Origin: Sulfitobacter brevis
GTDB taxonomy: Bacteria > Pseudomonadota > Alphaproteobacteria > Rhodobacterales > Rhodobacteraceae
DNA: 64,000 nt
Assembly: GCF_900112755.1 (NCBI RefSeq)
Contig: NZ_FOMW01000007.1
Location: forward strand, 1-64,000
Reading direction: 5' to 3'
The first letter of the stretch is position 1; every line of letters begins with the position of its first letter. Both the position numbers and the translations under genes were made by a program. Shown piece after piece: positions 53,837 through 62,500 of this stretch. The notes under the pieces were generated by a model. The model did no database searches, was not told the origin of the DNA, and worked only from the letters and a program-made list of their open reading frames with translations.

Positions 53837-53937
53837 TGGCCCTTAAGATCCAGATTGCCCGCTTGGAACGCCTATATGGCCTGACCGCAGCCCAAGCCCG
53901 CCTTGTCTCTGGCCTACACTACGGAGAGTGCGCTTAA
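53836..53937 (+). CDS. Small phage-type protein (33 residues)
   Basis: Begins at the second of two ATGs (53830 and 53836), overlapping the previous stop as TGATG, and ends overlapping the next start as TAATG. The translation contains RLERLYGLTAAQARLVSGLH, which has good amphipathic helix character and resembles the first helices of a small helix-turn-helix protein. Function unknown; the overlaps suggest a coupled cassette kept from the prophage. Confidence 0.4.
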   Translation: MALKIQIARLERLYGLTAAQARLVSGLHYGECA

Positions 53938-54083
53938 TGGACGGTTCCAACATCTCCTCCCCGCGTCAGCGCCGCAATGCTGTGGCCGACTTCATGCCAC
54001 GCCGCATCAAGCGTGTATCCCGCTCTCTGGGCTACTGCCTATTGCTGTGGTCACGCACGCAGCTGGTCCTCGCGAGGTGGTGA
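53937..54083 (+). CDS. Small basic phage-type protein (48 residues)
   Basis: Starts with TAATG coupling to the upstream frame. The translation is arginine-rich in the first half (SSPRQRRN, MPRRIKRVSRS) and hydrophobic in the second (LGYCLLLWSRTQLVLARW), as in a tiny membrane-associated or DNA-binding peptide. I do not recognise a family. Confidence 0.4.
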   Translation: MDGSNISSPRQRRNAVADFMPRRIKRVSRSLGYCLLLWSRTQLVLARW

Positions 54084-54134
54084 CGCAGATCGACTTGTCT
54101 CGACCCTCACAGCTTCTCAGGAAAGGCATTTATC

Positions 54135-54410
54135 ATGAGCAGAATCAACGACCTTAACAGCGGCGCAAATACGGAAGCCCGCATCCCCGATTACACCTTC
54201 GCCCCCGGCAACCCTGGCAAGCCTAGAGGCGGCACAGATCCACGCAGGCCTTCGAGGCGATGCTGGAGGTGCAACAGGAGAGGTTGGTGCAGGCGGCGAT
54301 AGACAAGCGCCTGTAAGGCAACGTGACGGCCCTACGGCGCAGCTTGGGTGGGGTTGCGCCCGTACGCAGACACGCAACGGCAGAGGGCGCGGACTGGACG
54401 GTTGAGAAGA
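54135..54410 (+). pseudogene. DUF5681-type small phage protein, frameshifted
   Basis: The ATG at 54135 starts MSRINDLNSG and reads through YTFAPGNPGKPRG, the beginning of DUF5681 proteins found next to terminases. Near 54235 the match jumps to another frame (TQAFEAMLEVQQERLVQAAI), hits a TAA at 54314-54316, and continues in that same frame with NVTALRRSLGGVAPVRR, which corresponds to the conserved end of the family. At least one frameshift and one stop, so inactive. Confidence 0.65.
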
Positions 54411-54970
54411 TAGCAGCTGGCCGCAGATTATACCGTTACAAGCAGTACGTAATGTTATTACAAACGAAAGAGACGACGAGGGCAAGTTCCTCCCCGGCAA
54501 CACGATTTGGCAGGGGCGGTCCACCTTCGGGCGCAACCGAGAATACGCGGATGCGCAGAGCCTCTGGCAGGGGTGCTGCGCCTATTTTCAGTGGGCGCAT
54601 GACACCCCGCTCTACGAAGCAAAGGTGCTGGCAAATGGTCAGCCCGTTCCTGCGGCGAAGATGCGGGCATTTACACAGAAGGCGCTTTGTCTCCACCTGC
54701 ACATCAGCGAAGAAACCTGGAGAACTTGGCCAGACCGTTGATGACGTGATTTATACCTCAAAGTTCGAAGGCGCAGCGGCGGGCCTTTTGAACTCCAATT
54801 TGATCTCACGCGAACTGGGTTTGACGGATCGTCAGGAATTCACTGGCAAGGACGGTAGAGCAATCCGAACAATTGATGTTTCCAATATCGAGATTGCGCC
54901 ACGCGTAGCCTTCATTCTCGCCGATGCAATGAACACTCAAAATCTTATCGACACACCCACAAAGGACTGA
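54406..54970 (+). pseudogene. Phage terminase small subunit, frameshifted
   Basis: The first part is read in one frame (GKFLPGNTIWQGRSTFGR, LWQGCCAYFQWAHDTPLYEA, KMRAFTQKALCLHLHISEET) and stops near 54741. The second part, in another frame from about 54700, gives QTVDDVIYTSKFEGAAAGLL and NSNLISRELGLTDRQEFTGK. Joined, they form the two halves of a gp3-type DNA-packaging protein. A single one-base indel near 54720 explains the break. The large terminase gene that should follow is absent. Confidence 0.7.
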
Positions 54971-54973
54971 ACC

Positions 54974-55216
54974 ATGACCAAAGACTCAAAGACCAGCGCA
55001 GCGACCATTGAAATCTTGGAGCAGCGGCGCATTGAACAGGAGCGGCGTATCTCGTCGCTGCGCGCAAAAGACACCCAGTCGATCATTAATGGCGAGGAAT
55101 TCGACGCCACGCCGATCCGGGCGGCTGAAGACGAACTTACCGCGATCATGACGGTACAGCAGACCCTTGTGGAGCTTCGCACTGGGGTCAGGACCGCTTA
55201 CAAATGCTCCCTTTGA
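54974..55216 (+). CDS. Small coiled-coil phage protein next to terminase
   Basis: An intact frame of 80 residues, AAGGAC before the ATG, starting three bases after the terminase remnant. The sequence is charged and helical (IEILEQRRIEQERRISSLRA, RAAEDELTAIMTVQQTL), suggesting a coiled coil. Proteins like this occur between the small and large terminase genes. The end (VRTAYKCSL) does not look helical and may be a truncation. Function unknown. Confidence 0.5.
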   Translation: MTKDSKTSAATIEILEQRRIEQERRISSLRAKDTQSIINGEEFDATPIRAAEDELTAIMTVQQTLVELRTGVRTAYKCSL

Positions 55217-55268
55217 ACCCAGCGCCAACTTCTCTGGCACCCGAGAAATGTAAGGCCTGATCAATTAC

Positions 55269-55299
55269 AAACGCGCGGCCGATCTACAGCCGCGCGTTT
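55269..55299. terminator. Bidirectional terminator hairpin after the first RTX gene
   Basis: A perfect 11-bp stem (55269-55279 with 55289-55299) with a nine-base loop. Each arm ends in TTT in its reading direction, so it can stop transcription from the RTX gene (-) and from the prophage side (+). Confidence 0.8.
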
Positions 55300-55323
55300 C
55301 GTACTTTTCAAAACAATCGTGGA

Positions 55324-58300
55324 TTATAAAATGAAGTCGCTTTCCACGATCGCAGGTGTACCGCTCAACTCCAGCACCCAATCGGGCACGCCGTTGCCAT
55401 TGGCGTCGCCGATGAGCAAGCCTCCAGCTGCGAAGTGATAGAATGACAATGTGCCGCCACCCAAAAGGCCAGAATTGTCGTTGAACTGGGTGTTCAATGC
55501 GGAAAGGTCGATCACATCATCCACGCCAAAGTCAGTGATCACGTCGCGCCTGGCACCCACGCCAATCGCGGCCACGGAGCCAAAGACAAATACATCCGAT
55601 CCTGGTCCACCCGTCATAACATCACGCCCGGCCCCCGCTTGAACTGTATCGTTTCCCGCGCCGGCATAGATGCGGTTCGTGCCTGCGCTGCTCACGATCA
55701 AGTCGTCGCCTTCACCTCCACCGACAAAGTCGTTACCTGTGCCCAAGAAAATCTGATCATCGCCTGCGTTACCAAACAACTGGTTGTCTCCGGCACCTCC
55801 GCCATAGATGCTGTCAGAGCCGGAACCGCCTAAGACGGTATCAGAGCCAGCCCCGCCATAAATGACATTTGCCCCTGCGGAGCCATAGATCAGATCGTTG
55901 CCAGCACCACCGCCAATATTGTCGTCACCCAGCCCGCCATAGATTGTATCGGCACCGTCAGCGGCGCGGATAAGGTCGTTGCCTGCGCCCCCACCAATGT
56001 TGTCGTCGCCGGTCCAGCCATAAATGCTGTCCGCACCCTGACCCCCTCGAACGATATCATTGCCGGTGCCGCCGCCGACCAGATCGCCCCCTTGTCCGGT
56101 GAAAATGATGTCGTTGCCGGCATTGCCGAACAGCTGATTTGTTCCGGCCCCACCGCCATAAATGCTGTCTGTCCCTGAGCCACCCTGCACAGTATCATCG
56201 CCTGCGGCACCGTAAATCGCGTTAGAACCAGCACCACCGAAGATCAGGTCGTTGCCGGCGCCGCCGCCTCCGACATCATTACCCAATCCAAGGTAAAGCG
56301 TGTCATCCCCATCATCACCGACGACAAAGTCATTGCCAGCACCACCGGCCAGTAAATCGCCGCCACTACCGCCACGTAAATTATCCGCGCCATTTTCACC
56401 GTACAACGCATCGTTGCCGTCACCGCCCGACAAAGTGTCATCGCCGTCTTTGCCGTAAAACCTGTCATTCCCAGCGGCTCCCAGCATGCTGTCATCCAGC
56501 GCACTGCCTGAAAATTGATCGATACCCGAAAAGGTGTCAGTGGCACCCCAGTTGTCAATTGCAGTACCGGTCCCTGCACCGGATAGTGTGACTTGCACGC
56601 CCGCCGTCGCGCGGCCTAACCCATCAAAGCGGCCTAACCCATCAAAGCCATCATCACTATAATCCATCGTGTCAAAGCCAGTTCCGCCAAAAACACTGTC
56701 CGCACCGCTGCCTGCGATAAAGTTGATATTGGCACCATTGCCATAAAGCATGTCATTGCCGGAACGCGCAAAAACATACTGAGACGTCGCGCCCATATAA
56801 ATGGTATCGGCCCCTGCTGTTCCATGCAGGTTTTCGATTGAAATCAATGTATCGGTTCCACCGGACGCTTTACGCGCGGTCCCGGCGGCAAGGTTACCGA
56901 TGGCGGCCCCTGTCAGGTTGATCGAAATGCCACCCGCAAGGTCTTCGTAGAGCACAAGATCATTGCCTGAGCCGCCATCAATGACGTCGCTGCCTTGTGT
57001 ACCGATGAACCAGTCGTCCCCGGCGAACCCTTCCAGCGTGTCATTTCCGCTAGTGCCCGTCAGTGTGTCGTTAAGGTTGGCGATATCGATGGTTTGGTCA
57101 TAGAAAGACAGGAATTCAACGTTTCGCACCAAATCAGTACCCTCAGCCGACACAATAGTGGCACTGCCTGTTTCGCCATAAGTGATGGTTGCATCGCCGA
57201 TGTTCAAACGGAAATGAACTATATCAACTCCGTCGCCCCCATTGATGTTGTCATCTCCGCCACCGCCTTGGAGCGTATCATCGCCGCCGCCGCCGTTGAT
57301 CGTATCGTTCCCGTCACTTGCCAAAAGTTGATTGGCATTGCCGTCGCCCGTTAAAAAGTCGTTGCCCGCACGTGATCCGTTCACGGTTTCGATATTGGAA
57401 ATTTGATGTGTGAAAGCTTCACCCGACCATGTCCCCGTTGCCACGCCCGTGGCCAAATTTACGTTGACGCCGTCCACTCCGCTGCGGTCATACCTCAACG
57501 TGTCATTCCCGCCGCCACCGTCTAAGGTGTCATCGCCCCAGCGCAAGATGAACCGTTCGTCCCGTGCTGTGCCAAGAATGAAATCGTTAAATGCGGTGCC
57601 TTCGATTTCGATCCGTGTTGACGTGCTGGTGACGTTGATCTGATCCGTACTGCCATGTCCATCATTGGACACCACGCCAGTTTGCAGGTTCACGTTTACG
57701 CCACTGACCGCCCCGCTGTGATACGACAAACGCACAATCGTGCCGCTTTCGATGTTGAAGGTGTCCACCCCTTTGCCGCCAGCGATGCCTGTCCACGTGC
57801 TGTCGGGGTGGTTCTTGATGTTGAAAACATCTGCAAAATCAGTGCCTGTGAAAAAAATGCCATCACCGAAATTCCAATTCATAACCAGATGGGCATCCAG
57901 CAACCTGTCTGCGCCATTCACCCCTTTGTCTACAGAGCTTTCGCCAGTCTCGAAGTCTGTTAATACAGTAATTCCAGCGGACAGGCCGGAATAGTCAAAC
58001 GTATAAAAATCAGCTGTGCCCACCTGATATCCCGAAAGGTCCACAAGGTCTAAGCCGTTTGACCCTTTGATCACGTCCTCACTTGAATTCGTGAGGGGAA
58101 CAAGCAGATCGTTGCCATCGGTGCCCTCTAGCGTGTCATCGCCTGAAGTACCAAGGACCTCGTTCTCTTGGAATGCCGTCAAACCAACTATGGAGCTGAA
58201 CGGGATGACTTGGCCTGCAGCCAAGGGTGAGTCGGCCGGAATTGGAGTAATCGTGGAAATACTATCAATGAACGCCTGCGCCTGTACGTTGTTTTGCATA

Positions 58301-58686
58301 TCGGGAAGCGGCGTTCCCGAGAGGGGGAAAATGTTGGCAATTCTCGTACCTTCACCATCGCGAAAAACATCATAAGACAATACTTGTGTGACGTTGCCAG
58401 CCCCCCAATTAACTTGCCCTATTGAGAGTTCGGTGTTGAGCCCAAGTGCGTTCAGACCCTCAGTGGTGAGATCGTTTAATGCGACAGTCCAATCATCGAA
58501 GAATTCAATGCTGACACGCGGTGTGCCGTTGTCGACCAATTGAGTGATTTGATATGAGAACGATATAACATCATCAGGCGTAACCGCCAAAAGCTTTGCG
58601 ACACCTACATCCATTACAGTATCTGCTGTCGCCGTGCCAAATGTACCGATTGTCAGGCTAACGCCTGTAATGTTACGAGTTGTCAT
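55324..58686 (-). CDS. Secreted RTX calcium-binding protein
   Basis: A 1120-residue acidic protein without signal peptide. An N-terminal region of about 170 residues matches no domain I know. From about residue 180 to 1060 come RTX nonapeptide repeats (GGxGxDxLx), in blocks separated by beta-rich spacers such as SGVNVNLQTGVVSNDGHGS and GVDGVNVNLATG. The C-terminus (GDANGNGVPDWVLELSG, ending in DFIL) is the usual type I secretion signal with a calcium-type loop. AGGAG precedes the ATG. No catalytic motif was seen, so it may be a surface-layer or adhesion protein. The type I secretion ABC genes are not in the window. Confidence 0.9.
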   Translation of the reverse strand: MTTRNITGVSLTIGTFGTATADTVMDVGVAKLLAVTPDDVISFSYQITQLVDNGTPRVSIEFFDDWTVALNDLTTEGLNALGLNTELSIGQVNWGAGNVTQVLSYDVFRDGEGTRIANIFPLSGTPLPDMQNNVQAQAFIDSISTITPIPADSPLAAGQVIPFSSIVGLTAFQENEVLGTSGDDTLEGTDGNDLLVPLTNSSEDVIKGSNGLDLVDLSGYQVGTADFYTFDYSGLSAGITVLTDFETGESSVDKGVNGADRLLDAHLVMNWNFGDGIFFTGTDFADVFNIKNHPDSTWTGIAGGKGVDTFNIESGTIVRLSYHSGAVSGVNVNLQTGVVSNDGHGSTDQINVTSTSTRIEIEGTAFNDFILGTARDERFILRWGDDTLDGGGGNDTLRYDRSGVDGVNVNLATGVATGTWSGEAFTHQISNIETVNGSRAGNDFLTGDGNANQLLASDGNDTINGGGGDDTLQGGGGDDNINGGDGVDIVHFRLNIGDATITYGETGSATIVSAEGTDLVRNVEFLSFYDQTIDIANLNDTLTGTSGNDTLEGFAGDDWFIGTQGSDVIDGGSGNDLVLYEDLAGGISINLTGAAIGNLAAGTARKASGGTDTLISIENLHGTAGADTIYMGATSQYVFARSGNDMLYGNGANINFIAGSGADSVFGGTGFDTMDYSDDGFDGLGRFDGLGRATAGVQVTLSGAGTGTAIDNWGATDTFSGIDQFSGSALDDSMLGAAGNDRFYGKDGDDTLSGGDGNDALYGENGADNLRGGSGGDLLAGGAGNDFVVGDDGDDTLYLGLGNDVGGGGAGNDLIFGGAGSNAIYGAAGDDTVQGGSGTDSIYGGGAGTNQLFGNAGNDIIFTGQGGDLVGGGTGNDIVRGGQGADSIYGWTGDDNIGGGAGNDLIRAADGADTIYGGLGDDNIGGGAGNDLIYGSAGANVIYGGAGSDTVLGGSGSDSIYGGGAGDNQLFGNAGDDQIFLGTGNDFVGGGEGDDLIVSSAGTNRIYAGAGNDTVQAGAGRDVMTGGPGSDVFVFGSVAAIGVGARRDVITDFGVDDVIDLSALNTQFNDNSGLLGGGTLSFYHFAAGGLLIGDANGNGVPDWVLELSGTPAIVESDFIL
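55600..56510 (-). repeat. RTX nonapeptide repeat block of the first RTX gene
   Basis: More than twenty glycine/aspartate-rich nine-residue units fill this part, giving the DNA a repetitive look. In folded RTX proteins such units form calcium-loaded parallel beta-rolls. Confidence 0.85.
56612..56647 (-). repeat. 18-bp tandem duplication inside the first RTX gene
   Basis: Two identical 18-base units (56612-56629, 56630-56647) encode FDGLGR twice in a row. The exact identity points to recent slippage; the frame is kept. Confidence 0.85.
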
Positions 58687-59516
58687 TGTTAGAGTCTCCT
58701 AATTTTAATTTTGAGCATTGAAAAATTGAGATCGAATTAGGGCCAGAATGTGCAATATTCAGTAGGAATAAAACTCCCCTAACAAGTACTTCATTGCTTC
58801 TACGCTAGGTTGACTGACTTAGCTGGTCAATACTTCAACCCAGGGTTGCGGTCTTGCTCGAATTGAACTACTCACCGAAATTCGGACAATGATGTGAATT
58901 GCGATTTGTAGTTTATTGATCTTTAATGGCTTTCTCGTACAAAGAATGCTTTAGATTGAGTTCCCCCTACCCCAGACGGATTTATGGCACGGCCACGGTT
59001 TTCGGAATGCGAGTGCGGTGAAGCCATTGAGGATAGCAGCCCGAATCGGGATCCCGGCAACCTGCATGTCAAAATTCGCGTCTAGTGCCTCTGACCAAGT
59101 TATTTAAAACGACATCGCTAAGGACCGCCGCAACACACATTTGGGGCGAAAGGCATATACCGCTATTGCCGCCACGCTCTCGTGACATTGCTGCGCAATG
59201 CCCTGCCGGGCAGTGAATGGCCCGCACAGTTCACGGGATCATTAAACATGGCGAGCCCTATCGCCCCTTCTTTGAGGGGTGATCGATCACAGAAGGACCT
59301 TTCTCTCTAAGGGCCGTGGAGGCAGACATCTGACCTCGTAGATAATGTTCAGGCCTTCTGTGTTAGCGACCCGATGATCTCGTATTAACGAAGGTGAGAG
59401 CCGCAAAAGCGTACTCTGTGTTTGTTTATTCCGCAAATGCATTCAACTAGATCGGCCTCCGATTGAATGAAAGCATCCGGCCCACCATCGGCTGCCCGGT
59501 GTTCTGGCCAAGGGCC
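58687..59516. other. Intergenic region between the two RTX genes
   Basis: About 830 bases. The part next to the first RTX gene (58690-58950) is AT-rich and should contain its promoter. From about 58980 to 59290 there are short frames that could be transposase ends: on the - strand a 38-codon frame with IPIRAAILNGFTALAFRKPW, on the + strand MARTVHGIIKHGEPYRPF (59217-59282). Both are too short to assign. A small stem CGCCCC / GGGGTG lies near 59262-59281. No gene is supported. Confidence 0.4.
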
Positions 59517-62500
59517 TCAGAGGAAGAGATCACCAGTGCTTATCGAAGGTGCTCCGGTAATCTCAATTGCAAAATCAGCGGCGCCGTCGCCGTCGATGTC
59601 TCCGACGAGAAAGCCCGTTGATCCGCCTACCAGATATGCCACCTGCCCCGCTTCACTGAATGCAGCCGCACCAATGAAGGTCAGGTTCAGCGGATCAAGG
59701 TTGATCTTGTCGGCACCGACCTTAAAATCCGTGATCACATCGCGACCGGTGCCGATGCCTGCTTGGGCAACGCTGTTGAACACGAAAACATCCGCGCCCG
59801 GGCCGCCCGAGATCACATCGCGGCCAAACCCGGCGAACACCGTATCGTTGCCCAGGCCGCCGAAAATCTGATTGGTTCCGGCACCCGCAACGATCACATC
59901 ATTTCCGGCGCCACCGCCGACAAAGTCGTTTCCGAGGCCCAGGTAAATCGTGTTGTTGCCCGCGCCTCCAAAAATTTGATCATCCCCAGCACCGCCTGCG
60001 ATGGTGTCATTGCCTGCCCCGGCGCGGATCGTGTCGTTTCCGTCATTCCCGGCCATCTCGTTGGCGCTGGCGCTGTCCCCAGCACCGAAGATATTGTCGG
60101 CTCCGGTGCCGCCCTGAACCGTATCGTTTCCAAGGCCGGTGTAAATTGTGTTCAGCCCGGCTGACCCGAAGATCTGGTCGTTTCCGGCCCCGCCGCCAAT
60201 TAAGTCGTTGTCGGTCCCGCCATAAATCGTGTCGTTGCCGACTGATCCGAGCAAAGTGTCGTTTCCAGCCCCGCCGCCGATCAAGTCGCCCCCATCTCCC
60301 GCACGGATCGTGTCGTCGCCATCGTTGCCGAATATCTGATTGGTACCGGTGCCCGCACCGAAGATATCATCCGCGCCGATGCCCCCATGAACCGTGTCGC
60401 TCCCCCAACCTGTGTAGATCGTATTCAAACCGGCAACGCCAAAAATCAGATCGTTGTCTTCGCCGCCTGCTATGAAATCATTACCGAGGCCGCCATAAAT
60501 CGAATCGTGGCCGCCGTTACCCATAACGATATCACCACCGCTACCACCCCCGATCAAGTCATCGCCCTCGCCGCCTTCGATCTTGTCATTGCTCGAACCG
60601 CCGATCAGTGTATCGTTTCCCTCTCCCCCTTGTGCAACCAACCGCCGTTCTGCTTCTGCTGCATCAACCGAGTCATTCCGACCGCCCCCCTCAAAGTAGA
60701 CGGTATTGTCTAAGATGGTGGTTCCTACCAAACTGGCAATTTTAACGGTAAGCGAAGCACCAGGCGACGCTTGAAATGCAGCCGATCCATATTCAGCCGC
60801 AAGAAATTGAACAACTCCAAGAGCATCCTGAAAAGCCACTTGTCCCGCACTTGTCGTCGACACGTAGAGTTCGGTGTTAGTGTACTGCGGTGCATTGTAA
60901 ATGACTGTCGGCGTACTGCCTGCAACGGACGGACTTACAGACACGGACCAAGTGTCCGAAGGTTGGGTAGTCCCTGGGTAGGGACCAAAAATAATCTCTG
61001 TGGGGGTGACCACGGAACTCGATGGCAGGGTCCCGATCCATGGGTCGCCATCGAGCCAATCCAGCCGAACTTGTAACTCCTGAAGATCGCGAGCGCCATT
61101 TTCTGACTGCATTTCAATTGATTTACTAAAGGCAGACCCGTCCATGTATCTCGCACCGGCGAGATACCAGTCCATCCCATGCCAGCCTGCACTCGCCGGA
61201 AGCAAGTGATCCAGAAGGTACCTGTCGCCAGCCACGCGTCCAACCTGGCCAATTTCAGCAACTGGGTCTCCTTGGATCGCGATGTTGACCATTCGGTCTT
61301 TGTTGTTCTGAAACGGGTCGAAAACAGAAGCAGGGACAAAACCAGGATTTGCAAAGACGACACTCTCGACGCGAGGATTGTCAGAGAAGCCAAATTCCGG
61401 ATCCAACATTAACTGCTGAGCCATTGCGGCACCAAGACTGTGGCCGGTAACATAAATATTATCGTAGCTGGCGAAATCGAGATTCGAGAGCAGCAAGTCG
61501 AAAAGCGAATAATGCTTCGTGATGCCTGTAAGGTTGTTGATCCAATCCAATAGGCCGTCGACAGACGGAAGACTGTCGGTCCCCTTGAATGCGATTACGA
61601 GTGACTTGCCATCCGGTGATTCAGCCGCGATCGCGGTCCCCTTGCCAGACAGAGAATCCAGAATGCTTGCGCTTTTATAGTAGTTGTCGGTAAATCCTGG
61701 GAGGCCAGACGATCCGTTAAGGAAGTTCCAGCCTAAAGACGCTAGCTCAGACATTGAATGGCTGTATTTTTCATAGGCCGCAGATGCAAACGTGGCTAAA
61801 GTGGTGATCTTATTGCCACCTTCCATTTCAGCAAACAAATCCTCGGCAGAAGCGGGCACCGTGACAGTCTGCGTTGGCGTGACAGTTGCGGCGGCGCTCT
61901 GATTGAACGCACCCGCCTGGTCGATTGCGTTGAACCCGATCTGATCGGCCTCCCGGCCGACAACGAACCGCCATTGTGACAGTTCCGCGATGGGGCGTTC
62001 GAACAAGGTGTTGGATGCCTGCGCGCCACCGTTGAAGGTCAGGTGGCCACCACCCGGCGTGCGGTCCTGCACGACGAAACTGGCTATATCCTCTGCCCCG
62101 TCCAGATCGCGGAAGGTGAACAGGTCCGTCAGGGCAATTGATGTCCCGACGTCTGCAGTGGCATTGGTGGCCGTGGCCATCGGCGAACGGTTTGGGGAAA
62201 CACCGGGCCCGTTGGCGGTGAGGCTGACTTGATAGGCACCTGTGTCGTTCATCCAGTCGCCAGTTCCACCGGCACTGACTGCGAGGTAGTAGGTCGTCGA
62301 ACCGGTTCCCGGCGCAGTGAACGTGAAGCCGGGCATCGCACCCTCGACAAGTTGGGTGACCGAAGTCGAGTTGTCGAGATACAGTCGCAGCGCAATGGCG
62401 TCGAGGCTGTCTGAAGTGCTCACATTGGCCGAGCCATCGAAGGTATAGGCCGTACCCCCCTGCAAGGCGACCTGAAACCAGTCCTTGTCGATATGGGGTG

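Larger units (their letters stand above)
52386..55216. mobile_element. Decayed prophage or integrative element
   Basis: A run of broken genes between chromosomal maoC and the RTX genes: a tyrosine integrase with an internal stop and lost C-terminus, an IS3-family remnant, tiny coupled frames, and two frameshifted genes of terminase small-subunit type plus a small protein that normally accompanies them. No tRNA or direct repeat could be assigned as attachment site. All packaging, capsid and lysis genes are missing, so only the two ends of the element seem to survive. Confidence 0.75.

Noticed and set aside
57655-57963. Open frames on the + strand opposite both RTX genes (also 59467-59871, 60146-60475)
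   Set aside because: They mirror RTX repeats; no start signals or domains.
55600-60620. Regularly spaced short repeats considered as a CRISPR array
   Set aside because: The repeats are in-frame, variable and encode GGxGxDxL units; spacers are not unique sequences.
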